From positions 1-33,543 of the IMG/VR virus record IMGVR_UViG_3300042569_002069: DNA of 33,543 nt. The stretch is one strand, 5' to 3'. Each line of letters begins with the position of its first letter. The stretch's first letter is position 1. This document shows positions 17,352 to 25,905 of this stretch, one piece after another. The stretch is from a virus. A program made the translations under genes and the position numbers. The notes beneath the pieces were generated by a model. It worked only from the letters and a program-made list of their open reading frames with translations, was not told the DNA's origin and did not search any database.

Positions 17352-18464
17352 ATGACGGTTGACTTATATCACAACATTTATACCAGCGAAGTGTTTGAAA
17401 AAACACAATGTATATGGCATGAAAATGTCATGATGGATTTCTTTCGCAGCCAACTGATCAGCCTTGGATATACACCTGCTAATGACAGCAGAAAAGTCTG
17501 GCGTCGCGGAGAACAAACTGTGGTGGTATGCCTGGCAGATGACTTTGCCACCTGCGGCCCAATGGACCAGATACTGCCCATGGCACAGATGTTTGATAGA
17601 AAAACTGTGGTGATCACAGACAATCAAGTTAATTCTCCCACACAGTATCAAGTGACACAGTTGCCACAATCATATTTTGGAATTTATAACTATACACCGT
17701 CCATCATTGAATGGGCTCCTGAACGTAGATTTAGTTTTTCAGTCAATCGCATTGATACCAAACGCATGACATTGTTTCTTGAACTAATAACTCGTGCCAC
17801 CAAGCCTGATCCTAGAAATTGTGGCGACATAGTGTATCCATTGTTGTTGGACCTTGATAGAGATTTTGTTAATTTTAATTGTTGGGCCTGGGGCAGTAGC
17901 AACGATTCAGCAGAGGCATTACAGCAAAATTTTACAGAGGCAATAGAATTTATTCCAGACAACCTCAAAAAAATATATCAAAAAACCCACAAAGAAATGT
18001 TGCATAAAATGCCTTACCGCAATCACACCAAGACTCTTGAACAACTGCATTCGCATGCCTGGATGAACATGATTGTGGAAACATATTCGGGTGATACTGT
18101 AATAGCACTAAGTGAAAAATTATTTAGAGCATTGGTCACACCAGTGCCGTGGATTGTGTATGGAGGCCGCTACACCGTAGCATATCTTCGCCAAATGGGG
18201 TTTGATGTCATGGATGATTTAGTTGCTCACAATTATGATTATGAACTTGAAAAAGAAACTGGAGAATTTGGGGACAAAATGGTAGATTTTGTGCGTGAAG
18301 GACATGATGCTGTTGAACAGTTCAAAACCATGCCCTGGAATGAACTGTGTCAACGCTGTGAACAGGCCGCACAACACAACCAAAATTTGTTGGCGCAGAT
18401 GCAGTCTAATTGGCCCAGTGATTTTGCCAAATGGCTCCCAGGCGTGATTGAAAAAATAAAATAA
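17352..18464 (+). CDS. Glycosyltransferase-like protein, paralogue A
   Basis: About 370 residues from ATG at 17352 (MTVDLYHNIYTS); the open frame extends upstream to 17220 but that part looks non-coding. The C-terminal third contains MIVETYSGDTVIALSEKLFRALVTPVPWIVYGG...LRQMGFDVMDDLV, the same pattern as the genes at 20666 and 30575. That layout (a Glu-Lys in xSEKxF, then a Pro and Gly, then GFDxxxDL) resembles the nucleotide-sugar-binding end of GT10 and exostosin-like enzymes. The N-terminal half is unassigned. The stop codon overlaps the start of the asparagine-synthetase-like gene by one base (TAATG), so the two are coupled. Acceptor unknown. Confidence 0.6.
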   Translation: MTVDLYHNIYTSEVFEKTQCIWHENVMMDFFRSQLISLGYTPANDSRKVWRRGEQTVVVCLADDFATCGPMDQILPMAQMFDRKTVVITDNQVNSPTQYQVTQLPQSYFGIYNYTPSIIEWAPERRFSFSVNRIDTKRMTLFLELITRATKPDPRNCGDIVYPLLLDLDRDFVNFNCWAWGSSNDSAEALQQNFTEAIEFIPDNLKKIYQKTHKEMLHKMPYRNHTKTLEQLHSHAWMNMIVETYSGDTVIALSEKLFRALVTPVPWIVYGGRYTVAYLRQMGFDVMDDLVAHNYDYELEKETGEFGDKMVDFVREGHDAVEQFKTMPWNELCQRCEQAAQHNQNLLAQMQSNWPSDFAKWLPGVIEKIK

Positions 18465-19999
18465 TGTGTGGTGTACTGTTTGTGAAAAGTCAGCGGCCTC
18501 TTGGCCTTGACCTACACCTACAGGCAGTTGATAAGATACACGCCCGTGGCCCAGACTTTACGCATTACCAACATCACAACAATATTTTTATAGCACAAAC
18601 TGTGCTACACATTACCGGAGAAGATGAGTTTTACCATCGTCCTCGATCAGACTTCCTGGCCTACAATGGCGAAGTATACAACTATCGTTGGTTTGGCAAG
18701 CACAGTACAGACACCGAATTGGTTTATCGCACAGTACGAGAACAAAACTACAAAAAGTTTCCTTACTTTGAAGGACCATGGGCTTGGGTTTATACTGACT
18801 TTGAGACGGTGAGATTTGCTACAGATCCACAGGGCGAACGCTGTTTGTATCGATACCAAGATGATGACATTTTGATTGTGAGCAGTGAAGTGTCGGCAAT
18901 TTTGTGCTATGTCCAACCCCAAGTTCAAGTCGACGCTTGGAGTCAAAAACATTGGCCCACCATACAACACACACCTTACCAGGGCATCGAACGCTGTGAG
19001 CCAGGTCGATTGTATACCGAAACTGGTGCAAGTTTTCAACTTGACAGCATATTTGACTGGGGTCTCAATCCACAGTCCATGAGTGAATCAGAAGCACAAG
19101 AAGAATTTGATTGGATATTTGACAAAGTCATAGCGGACATGCGCCCTGCGGAACCTGCAGGATTGACCTTCAGTGGTGGTGTGGACTCTGGTATCATACT
19201 GGCTGCCATGCCCGAGTTTGCAGGATTGTATACCACAGTGTGTGAAGGCAAAGACAGTGTGAGCTCAAGAATTAGAGAGTTTTTGACTGATCAACAATGT
19301 CAACGACTTGTTGAGTTGCCTATGACTGAACGTGACTGGGCACAAGACTATATTGACATCATACAATGCACTCAAATGCCTGTGCAAAGTTGGAGTTTTG
19401 TAGGTCAATGGCACATTGCTCATCACTGTCAACAACGCATCTTGTTTACTGGCATAGCCGCTGATGAACTGTTTGGTGGATACGGTCAATACCAAAACAT
19501 GCAATTTACTACAGACACATCTGCAAGTCCTTACAGTCGATTTGATCCATCTGACACAGCCAGCCAGCATCTTTGGAATCAATGTGTGTCTGCGTCACAA
19601 GGTCATGCAGGTGCTGCCACCTTGTTAATGGATTATCTTGTGCAGATCACAGCAGTTGATGCACGAGGTGTGGATACCATGACCATGGCACACAGTATAG
19701 AACCGCGTTCGCCTTTTATGCATCCTAAGATTGTAAAGTTTGCTCTCAACTTGCCTTGGCCGTTGCGGCAAGGCAAGCCCTTGTTACAAAACAGATTTTT
19801 GCGGAAATGGTCCAAAGATTTGCTGTTGCCCAAACAAGGATTTGCAGGGCATTGCAACGACAGTTTGCCTTGGATGGGAGTAAATGTGCCTGCGTCGCTT
19901 GATCGATCTGCACAGTGGAAGCAAATTCAATCAGTTACTTTTTTACAATATTGTGATATTGATTCCAATCAACCAACGCATCAAACCATTCAGGAGTGA
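18464..19999 (+). CDS. Asparagine synthetase (glutamine-hydrolysing)-like protein
   Basis: 511 residues. Cys2 of MCGVLF is the glutaminase nucleophile; AYNGEVYNY and the later DPQGERCLY match the class II amidotransferase domain (1-190). The synthetase domain has the PP-loop SGGVDS at 237-242 and TGIAADELFGGYGQYQ at about 329-344, both diagnostic. Family proteins move ammonia from glutamine onto an adenylated carboxylate, making asparagine or, in glycan and natural-product clusters, other amides. Shorter than E. coli AsnB (about 554), so a dedicated amidotransferase is possible. Start overlaps the upstream stop by one base. The last 65 bases overlap the opposing ParB-like gene. Confidence 0.88.
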   Translation: MCGVLFVKSQRPLGLDLHLQAVDKIHARGPDFTHYQHHNNIFIAQTVLHITGEDEFYHRPRSDFLAYNGEVYNYRWFGKHSTDTELVYRTVREQNYKKFPYFEGPWAWVYTDFETVRFATDPQGERCLYRYQDDDILIVSSEVSAILCYVQPQVQVDAWSQKHWPTIQHTPYQGIERCEPGRLYTETGASFQLDSIFDWGLNPQSMSESEAQEEFDWIFDKVIADMRPAEPAGLTFSGGVDSGIILAAMPEFAGLYTTVCEGKDSVSSRIREFLTDQQCQRLVELPMTERDWAQDYIDIIQCTQMPVQSWSFVGQWHIAHHCQQRILFTGIAADELFGGYGQYQNMQFTTDTSASPYSRFDPSDTASQHLWNQCVSASQGHAGAATLLMDYLVQITAVDARGVDTMTMAHSIEPRSPFMHPKIVKFALNLPWPLRQGKPLLQNRFLRKWSKDLLLPKQGFAGHCNDSLPWMGVNVPASLDRSAQWKQIQSVTFLQYCDIDSNQPTHQTIQE

Positions 20000-20642
20000 T
20001 GTTGATTCCTGGGTGTGTTCGAGCATAGGCCACAAAGGCTGCCACACAATCTGATTCGCTGGGTGTGACCCATCTGGTTTGGTCACTGTTGTATTCGTAC
20101 CAATACATACCAAATGGTGCGGTAGGATCTGTCAGCCTAAAAGTAAACAACTGCCCATGTCTCGCACCACACAATTTAGCAAACTGATCCAACGTGTTCA
20201 CAGGTTCTAAATGCTGGTATTGATTGGCTCTGTTGACATGTGTGCTTATGAATGCAGGGACAGTTTTAATTTCGGATATGCGTTCCAAACATCGCAATCT
20301 GCTATCTCCAGTGCCGGGAATTAGTGTGCTGTCTTGGTCTAATAACAACCAAGGTTTCACAATGCCTTGTGCTCGGATATCATGAATCCAAAGATTTAGC
20401 TTGACCAAGTTGGCAATGTCGTAGTGGTTGCGTGGGTCGGCTGCAAATCCATCTATGCCGTCGTGATTGAGCCATTCCATGGCCCATCTACACAGTTCGC
20501 CAAGCCTTTGGTTTGTTGGTAAATTTTGAAATTCCGCATGTGGGTTCCAAAATAAACAATGTGCGCCATTATGCAGACTGTCTTGAACAGGATCTTGTGG
20601 ACCAGGCCAGTGTGCTTCAACTAAGGGATTATTCCAGTACAT
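19935..20642 (-). CDS. ParB-like fold protein (tentative), 235 residues
   Basis: The middle segment KPWLLLDQDSTLIPGTGDSRLRCLERISEIKTVPAFIST resembles the ParB/sulfiredoxin N-terminal motif, in which a strand, a G(T/H)GxxR turn and a helix precede a VPxxI strand. The N- and C-terminal parts (Trp-rich MYWNNPLVEAHWPGP and GMYWYEYNSDQTRWVTP) are unassigned. It lies opposite the flanking genes: tail-to-tail with the asparagine-synthetase gene (65-bp overlap) and head-to-head with paralogue B 23 bp away. ParB-like folds can bind DNA or hydrolyse CTP; neither is shown. An alternative is a small-molecule enzyme of the same cluster. Confidence 0.5.
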   Translation of the reverse strand: MYWNNPLVEAHWPGPQDPVQDSLHNGAHCLFWNPHAEFQNLPTNQRLGELCRWAMEWLNHDGIDGFAADPRNHYDIANLVKLNLWIHDIRAQGIVKPWLLLDQDSTLIPGTGDSRLRCLERISEIKTVPAFISTHVNRANQYQHLEPVNTLDQFAKLCGARHGQLFTFRLTDPTAPFGMYWYEYNSDQTRWVTPSESDCVAAFVAYARTHPGINITPEWFDALVDWNQYHNIVKK

Positions 20643-20665
20643 AGATCTACTTAGTAAATACTCCT

Positions 20666-21625
20666 GTGAACTATGCTGAATTAATTGCTTGCACTTTTCA
20701 ACAGTTGGGCATAGACCTTATAGCCGAATACAACTGTTTCCAACCTCCTTACAACTCACACTCTGGATGGCCTTTGCGGTTGCCTGACGTTGAATTTGGT
20801 CCACGCACCTTGGTATTACTACACTTTCAAGATTTTGTTACTCCGGGGCTGGCAGAAATAGCACAAGTTGAAGCACACTATGGTCAGTATGCTAATCAGG
20901 TAGTGATAACGTATTGGAGCCATGGTCTAGACCAGTTGTACTCTGGACCCGTCAATCTCATCGAATTTAGCAATCACAATCTAGCAACCTGCCAATCAAT
21001 TGCCAAAAGACAATCAGAGTGGCTGCCATACTTCGATCAACTGCGCACTATGTCGTGGCAATGTTTGAATGGTCGTGAATGCGCACACCGCCAGCGAGTG
21101 GCTGATGTTCTTCAAACGTGGCCCAATGGTGTGTTAAGTTATGGCAATCAAATTGCATTACCTGAGTGGGCGTATTCAACATATAGTGGCACAGAAAACG
21201 ATGAAAACTTTGTGCGACTATCACCATTGTATTCTCAATGTGCTGTGAACATTGTGACAGAAACACAATATGATGCCAGACCAGGCATAGTTACTGAAAA
21301 AACTTTACAAGCAATGATTGCTGGACAGGTGCCTGTTGTGATTGGGCATCCAGGCATTGTGCAAGATTGTCAAGAACTAGGATTTGATATGTTTGAAGAT
21401 TTAGTAGACTTATCATATGACTGGTTGCCAAATGACCAACGAGCCGAGGCTGCCTTAGAACTCAATCGAGAGTTAATACTAGGCAATTGTGATCTCACAC
21501 CATATCAACAACGATTAAAACGTCAGCAAAATTTTGTTCTTGATGCGTACCCTAAATGGATACGAGCAAACTTTGTGCGTCAAGCACAATCATGTGCGAC
21601 TCAAAAAGGTCAACCACTTTTCTAG
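20666..21625 (+). CDS. Glycosyltransferase-like protein, paralogue B
   Basis: 319 residues from GTG at 20666; no ribosome binding site is visible and a TAAATA lies five bases upstream, so it may be leaderless. The C-terminal region VNIVTETQYDARPGIVTEKTLQAMIAGQVPVVIGHPGIVQDCQELGFDMFEDLVDLSYDW shows the shared motif most clearly: T/SEKT, a Pro-containing strand, a Gly turn and GFDMFEDLV. This is like the C-terminal donor-binding half of GT10/exostosin-like glycosyltransferases. The N-terminal half (LVLLHFQDFVTPGLAEIAQ, VVITYWSHGLDQLY) fits an acceptor-binding Rossmann half. Acceptor unknown. Confidence 0.62.
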   Translation: MNYAELIACTFQQLGIDLIAEYNCFQPPYNSHSGWPLRLPDVEFGPRTLVLLHFQDFVTPGLAEIAQVEAHYGQYANQVVITYWSHGLDQLYSGPVNLIEFSNHNLATCQSIAKRQSEWLPYFDQLRTMSWQCLNGRECAHRQRVADVLQTWPNGVLSYGNQIALPEWAYSTYSGTENDENFVRLSPLYSQCAVNIVTETQYDARPGIVTEKTLQAMIAGQVPVVIGHPGIVQDCQELGFDMFEDLVDLSYDWLPNDQRAEAALELNRELILGNCDLTPYQQRLKRQQNFVLDAYPKWIRANFVRQAQSCATQKGQPLF

Positions 21626-21955
21626 ATCGCCGTACATGGCCAACATCATTGCTTGTTTGCTACCAAACAAAACGATCTGCGGGTTTTTGCCAATCTTGAT
21701 ATAGTAAGGGCAATCTAATTTTTTATCTAAAATTAGCAGATGTCTAGCAATAGCACTCAAGTTGGTCGGAACAGCAAACCAATATGTTTCTAAATCACAA
21801 GTACCAATGGCCATGAATCCAGCATTGGTTAGTCTAAATCCTCCGCCATCTCTAAAATTCATCCACCATGCCTTGCAAGCTTCATCATAGGTCAGTCGAT
21901 CATCTTCAGGAAGACCTGCCAATATGTATTCAGTAATTTGTTGTTTAGTTAGCAT
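21590..21955 (-). CDS. Hypothetical phage protein (121 residues)
   Basis: Starts MLTKQQITEYILAGLPEDDRLTYDEACKAWWMN, a helical segment with a conserved look, followed by FRLTNAGFMAIGTCDLETYWF and a C-terminal KIGKNPQIVLFGSKQAMMLAMYGDLEKWL. I recall similar small proteins among environmental phages, without known function. Convergent with paralogue B (36-bp overlap); its start overlaps the end of the next gene upstream by 11 bp. Confidence 0.72.
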   Translation of the reverse strand: MLTKQQITEYILAGLPEDDRLTYDEACKAWWMNFRDGGGFRLTNAGFMAIGTCDLETYWFAVPTNLSAIARHLLILDKKLDCPYYIKIGKNPQIVLFGSKQAMMLAMYGDLEKWLTFLSRT

Positions 21956-22241
21956 TGGGGTACACAGTGTCCCCAGACTTTAAAAGCACCACTGAAAACT
22001 TTGTGGTCTGAAACTGTGTGTTAAGTTTGCGAGCTAGATTTTTAGCATGCCCAGGATTAGAAAAACTTACTTTTTTGTACTTGGGTCCAGGATACTGGGT
22101 CAGCATGTTTGAAGTTTTTAAGTTGATCGGTTTGTTGTCGTAAAAAACTGCCCACACGCCTTCCGAGGCCAATACTTGCTCGGTCTTGTAGGTTTGTTTG
22201 TTGGTGATTTCAATTAGCACCTGTGGCTTAGGTCTTGACAT
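21945..22241 (-). CDS. Hypothetical protein (98 residues)
   Basis: GGAG precedes the ATG. Beta strands (QVLIEITNKQTYKTEQVLASEGVWAVFYDNKPINL) are followed by PGPKYKKVSFSNPGHAKNLARKLN, where a helix after an NPGHAKNLA turn recalls small nucleic-acid-binding domains. No family is recognised. Confidence 0.65.
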   Translation of the reverse strand: MSRPKPQVLIEITNKQTYKTEQVLASEGVWAVFYDNKPINLKTSNMLTQYPGPKYKKVSFSNPGHAKNLARKLNTQFQTTKFSVVLLKSGDTVYPNAN

Positions 22242-22272
22242 AGATAAACTCCATGTTTATTTATCCCAATAA

Positions 22273-22485
22273 CTATGTAGATTTGAAACTGCCACCTGAC
22301 AAAACCACCTCAATTGGCTCATTTACAGAGGTCTGTTGTTGGCGTGATTGCTCTAGTGCCAACAACAGTTTGGTTATATCACCATGCAAGTCCTTGGCAT
22401 CACGCATGGGCATAACAAGATCTTTTTGGCCGCGGCTTTCTGCTGCCTTGATTGAGTCAATAAACCGATTGATGTGCAAACTCAT
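22273..22485 (-). CDS. Small hypothetical protein (70 residues)
   Basis: ATGA overlap with the MazG-like gene upstream. Helical first two thirds (INRFIDSIKAAESRGQKDLVMPMRDAKDLHGDITKLLLALEQ), then a Gln/Ser-rich tail. No family is recognised. Confidence 0.65.
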   Translation of the reverse strand: MSLHINRFIDSIKAAESRGQKDLVMPMRDAKDLHGDITKLLLALEQSRQQQTSVNEPIEVVLSGGSFKST

Positions 22486-22835
22486 CGCAGGTATTGTTTC
22501 AAGTTAGGTGGCTGCCATCCTTCAGGTTTGAGAATTTTGCCATCTTCTCTACGCAACACAACACCAGTTCCTGCATCTATTTTGGCCATGTTTGAGCCAT
22601 GCACTTCTTTCCAGGCACCTTCTGTGTCTACGCCAATTGAGTGCAATGCACCAATGGTCACAACTAGAATGTCAATTAGTGCATCAACATCATCTTCTCT
22701 AGTGGTCGAATCTTCTAATTCTTGTACTTCTTCTTTGATAAGAGTGTAATATAATTTATACTGTTCGACGTTTTCAATACCAGTAGTTTGGCCTGATGCC
22801 AACATAAACATTTGGTGGTCTTTAAATGGATTCAT
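22482..22835 (-). CDS. MazG-like nucleotide pyrophosphohydrolase
   Basis: 117 residues, one all-alpha NTP-PPase domain. The metal-binding pattern is visible: KEEVQELED (ExxE-type) and then DVDALIDILVVTIGAL (helix with ExxD-like DxxD acids). The family hydrolyses NTPs or dNTPs to the monophosphate and PPi; phage versions are thought to adjust nucleotide pools or ppGpp. It overlaps both neighbours in the leftward operon. Confidence 0.82.
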   Translation of the reverse strand: MNPFKDHQMFMLASGQTTGIENVEQYKLYYTLIKEEVQELEDSTTREDDVDALIDILVVTIGALHSIGVDTEGAWKEVHGSNMAKIDAGTGVVLRREDGKILKPEGWQPPNLKQYLR

Positions 22836-23265
22836 TTGCTTGTTCCTTTGTGTAAAATGGTCCTTGATACTTATATCGTTCTAGTGCGATCAATTTGGGA
22901 TTACGCACAACTTTCCATGCACGATGTTGTTTTACTGTGTACCAACCGGCTGCAAACCACGACTTGGAATTTTCTTGTTTGGTAAACAGTGGCAATTTTA
23001 ACCGCACGTTCCACAATCCGTTGTGGGCCTTGCACCCAGTTTCGTATCCATGCACTGAGTCATTTGGCGTTGCTGTGACTGTTTCGGGAGGTTCAAATGT
23101 GATGTCGATCACTTCTCTAACCATGGGCATGGTTTTGTAATTGGATATTTGATTTTGTATTTTTACAACATACCCATCTGCACTGGCTTCAATGTTGCCA
23201 ATCTTTTGATTGTTTTGTTTGAGAATCCAGTATTGGTTGTCAATTACTGGTTTTGCTACGATCAT
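22822..23265 (-). CDS. Hypothetical protein (147 residues)
   Basis: Beta-rich: YWILKQNNQKIGNIEASADGYVVKIQN looks like a small sheet, then PNDSVHGYETGCKAHNGLWNVRLKLPLFTKQENSKSWFAAGWYTVKQ, which has a conserved Gly-Trp-Tyr appearance. I recall similar proteins in T4-like environmental phages but no function. ATGA overlap with the exonuclease gene upstream. Confidence 0.68.
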   Translation of the reverse strand: MIVAKPVIDNQYWILKQNNQKIGNIEASADGYVVKIQNQISNYKTMPMVREVIDITFEPPETVTATPNDSVHGYETGCKAHNGLWNVRLKLPLFTKQENSKSWFAAGWYTVKQHRAWKVVRNPKLIALERYKYQGPFYTKEQANESI

Positions 23266-24296
23266 TTTAAGACTCCTTGATATGTTTGATTCAGCCAGCG
23301 ACCAATTGGTTCAGCTTGGTCACTCAACTTGGTAAGTTCATACTTGCCGCAAAATTTAAGAAAGTGTGCGCCCACCATGCCCGTGTCTTTGTTACTGACT
23401 TGTTCACAAATCACAGCGTCCACAACATCTTTCACTGCTTGTGGTTGTGCTGTGAGATCGATCAGCGTGACATTGCGTTCGTAATCTGTCAGCACCTTGT
23501 GTTCAACTTGTTCATGGTCAGACCAACGTTGCAACATGAGATTGTTCCAAGAATAGCCTTTCTTGTCTCGATCCTCAAAGGCTTCTGTAAGTCCCACTTG
23601 ATTCTTGGTGCCTTTCACACGCACACCTGGATAAGCCGAAAACACATTGTCGCCAGGATCGCCACGCATGCACTTCAAGAACAATACCCATTTCTGATAA
23701 TCAGTCGGAGCCACAAAGCTCCGGTCAGCTTTGCCTACTTTGATCTTTGAATTGCTTTCGATTGTAAAACTCAATTGGTTACCTTTGGCATCTGTTACGC
23801 CATCAACACTGAACAGGTGATCGTTTATACCGTTGTATAATTGACAATTGGGTGCAACCAACTGAACGAAGTCTGAATCACTGCTGACAATAATATGTTC
23901 ATCTTGGGGGTGTAATGCAATCCAGCGGCCTATGATATCGTCCGCTTCTGCTGTTGCGCAACGAATTACGCTACAATTTGTTTTCTCAGACAAGTATTTA
24001 GTCAGCTCATCATAGGTTTCCCAAAACAACTTGTCCTCTTCTGCTTCAGTTTCACTCATGGCACCGCGGGCCACAGCACGATTGGCTTTGTAGGGTTTGT
24101 AGTGGTCCTTGCGCCAACTGCGTCCCTCCAGTGCGAAAACCACGTGATCCACACCAAAACGTCTAGCTACCTTGTTGGCGCTCATCATGGTCAAGTGTAA
24201 CGCAAAGCCCAATTTGGTCCATGTATCGCTGGCCCTGTGTGCTGAGTGTCGGGCACGGAAAAACATGTTGGCAGTATCAATCAGTAGATATTTCAT
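23262..24296 (-). CDS. 5'-3' exonuclease / flap endonuclease (T4 RNase H-like)
   Basis: 344 residues. The FEN-family PIN-like domain is clear: MKYLLIDTANMFFRARHS with the first metal Asp, YKPYKANR before the arch, ATAEADDIIGRWI and IIVSSDSDFVQLV with clustered acidic residues, and a later GDPGDNVFSAYPGVRVKGTKNQ helix-3-turn-helix DNA-binding region. It should remove RNA primers and trim flaps during phage DNA replication. The start overlaps the SGNH gene by 20 bp; its TGA overlaps the next ATG. Other replication genes must lie outside the window. Confidence 0.9.
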   Translation of the reverse strand: MKYLLIDTANMFFRARHSAHRASDTWTKLGFALHLTMMSANKVARRFGVDHVVFALEGRSWRKDHYKPYKANRAVARGAMSETEAEEDKLFWETYDELTKYLSEKTNCSVIRCATAEADDIIGRWIALHPQDEHIIVSSDSDFVQLVAPNCQLYNGINDHLFSVDGVTDAKGNQLSFTIESNSKIKVGKADRSFVAPTDYQKWVLFLKCMRGDPGDNVFSAYPGVRVKGTKNQVGLTEAFEDRDKKGYSWNNLMLQRWSDHEQVEHKVLTDYERNVTLIDLTAQPQAVKDVVDAVICEQVSNKDTGMVGAHFLKFCGKYELTKLSDQAEPIGRWLNQTYQGVLK

Positions 24297-25005
24297 TAGG
24301 GCGGTCCAGAAGTTTGTGTTGTTTCATGTATTGTAACACATATTTGGACCAAAAGCTATGGCCGTTGGCTCCAAAGTGATAACTTTTGGGATTCACGTGT
24401 TCGAATCCGTTGTTTTTTAATACAGCGTTCCAACTGTGTTCTCTTGAGTAAGGTTGGATATAGTGATTTTGCCAATCTCTTTGATTTGGTATGTCATTGA
24501 ATGTGCTGTTGCCACTGTAGAACAAATGCCGCACATTGAGATCCTTTAGTCGGCAGTGTAGATGCCATATTTTGTTGTGCCATTCATTTGTTTTTTGAGC
24601 CCAATCCACATCCACAATATACTGACGATATCTAAATTCAAGCTCTGGTGGCACCATATCTACTCCACTAGCGTTTACTTGATAGTATTGGCCTTCATGC
24701 ACCCATTCTTCTCGTTCCCAAGTGGTCCATTGAATCACCATCACAGTATTATACAAACGATCGTAGTTTTTTTGCATCCAATCTGTGGTGGTACGCAATA
24801 TACGATCATTGCTGGCTGCTGTTTCGGCATCACAGTAAAATTCAGTGTTGAGCATTCGGCTCAGATGCCGCCCCCAACTGGCTTCCAAGTTGATTGGATG
24901 AGGCCTGCGGTCAATGCCATACCGTCCATCATCCACAGCAAAACAATCAGGCACCACTGCTTCGGCAGCCGCTGTATGGCTGCAACCATTCACGTACAAT
25001 ATCAT
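24277..25005 (-). CDS. SGNH/GDSL hydrolase-like protein
   Basis: 242 residues. Block I is NGCSHTAA (Ser in place of the GDS serine, as in many phage SGNH proteins); a block III-like Asn lies in AASNDRILR; block V is HFGANGHSFWSKYV, with the catalytic His. SGNH enzymes are esterases or acyltransferases, often acting on glycans. It resembles the truncated protein at the right end of the window (block V NFHPRPEQHEQFVNQI). It is coupled by ATGA to the cytidylyltransferase gene, suggesting a joint role in modifying a sugar or lipid. Confidence 0.72.
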   Translation of the reverse strand: MILYVNGCSHTAAAEAVVPDCFAVDDGRYGIDRRPHPINLEASWGRHLSRMLNTEFYCDAETAASNDRILRTTTDWMQKNYDRLYNTVMVIQWTTWEREEWVHEGQYYQVNASGVDMVPPELEFRYRQYIVDVDWAQKTNEWHNKIWHLHCRLKDLNVRHLFYSGNSTFNDIPNQRDWQNHYIQPYSREHSWNAVLKNNGFEHVNPKSYHFGANGHSFWSKYVLQYMKQHKLLDRPNEISTD

Positions 25006-25478
25006 CGCTTGAGCAATACTTTTTCTGTTTCGGCTGCCACCACACGCTTGCGCAAACTTGAACTTGAGAACGAGTGATCTCTGCCGTTGAACACAATCTC
25101 AATGCCACGATTATAACACTCATCACGACCGGTAAAGTCTTTGTCACAATACTCTACACCCAGCACCCGAACATCCAAGGGCAGGATCAATAGAAGGTCA
25201 CAGAGATCCTGTTCGGTTTGGTACACAACAACTTCATCAACGTAACGGCATGCAGCCAGCTGTATCTGTCTCTCCACAATACTTTGTATCGGATGATTCT
25301 TAGTCTCAGGCCTATCGATAGTTGGATCTGTTTGGAGCCCACAGATGAGGTAGTCGCAGTGATTCTTTGCTTCAGAAAGCATGGCGATGTGGCCTGCGTG
25401 GAGCATGTCAAAGGTTGAGAAAGTGATGCCAATTTTTTTACCTTCTGATTTGAGTTGTTTGATGTGATTGAATATCAT
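25002..25478 (-). CDS. Cytidylyltransferase (TagD/RfaE-like nucleotidyltransferase)
   Basis: 158 residues, full domain length. The HxGH motif lies in FDMLHAGHIAML (about residues 23-34); RDHSFSSSSLRKRV near the end replaces the usual ISSTxIRxRI motif. The family joins CTP (or ATP) to a phosphorylated alcohol or sugar, for example glycerol-3-phosphate or heptose-phosphate. With the neighbouring SGNH and glycosyltransferase genes it suggests CDP-activated surface glycan or lipid chemistry. ATGA overlaps with both neighbours. Confidence 0.85.
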   Translation of the reverse strand: MIFNHIKQLKSEGKKIGITFSTFDMLHAGHIAMLSEAKNHCDYLICGLQTDPTIDRPETKNHPIQSIVERQIQLAACRYVDEVVVYQTEQDLCDLLLILPLDVRVLGVEYCDKDFTGRDECYNRGIEIVFNGRDHSFSSSSLRKRVVAAETEKVLLKR

Positions 25479-25873
25479 CCTATTTCGCTTCTTCCATCTC
25501 CAAGATCACGCTTCTGCACATACATGCCAGAGTTTTTAATTGCTTGTTCTTGTTCCCATGTTTCCATCACAACATGTCGGCAAATATTTTGGAACCACCG
25601 ATCCACAATCTCGCCATCGGAGTCTGTGGGCTTCATCATGTAGCCGGCCTTGACCAAGCGAGCCACAAAAATTTCATTCCAGTCTAGTTCAAATGCACCT
25701 TGATGCAGGTTGTTGAGATCCACATCCATGCTGAGCACAGCCACATATGGTTCGCCTTTTTCTGTGGCTATTTGTTTTGCAGTTTTTTCTGGCGGTTCTA
25801 CTGCCTTGACTTTAGCAACTTTTTCTGCCACAGGTTGCGGCTTCTTTGCTTTTTTCTTAAACCATTCAAACAT
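25475..25873 (-). CDS. Hypothetical protein with basic N-terminus (132 residues)
   Basis: ATG at 25873 (MFEWFKKKAKKPQPVAEK) is chosen since AGGAG precedes it; the frame is open much further upstream but that part overlaps queE and has no start signal. A Lys/Pro/Glu-rich linker follows, then a domain EPYVAVLSMDVDLNNLHQGAFELDWNEIFVARLVKAGYMM and a C-terminal WEQEQAIKNSGMYVQKRDLGDG. I recall similar proteins from marine and freshwater phages; function unknown. Confidence 0.72.
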   Translation of the reverse strand: MFEWFKKKAKKPQPVAEKVAKVKAVEPPEKTAKQIATEKGEPYVAVLSMDVDLNNLHQGAFELDWNEIFVARLVKAGYMMKPTDSDGEIVDRWFQNICRHVVMETWEQEQAIKNSGMYVQKRDLGDGRSEIG

Positions 25874-25905
25874 ATCCAATACTCCTAACATTGCGTCTGG
25901 TGTAA

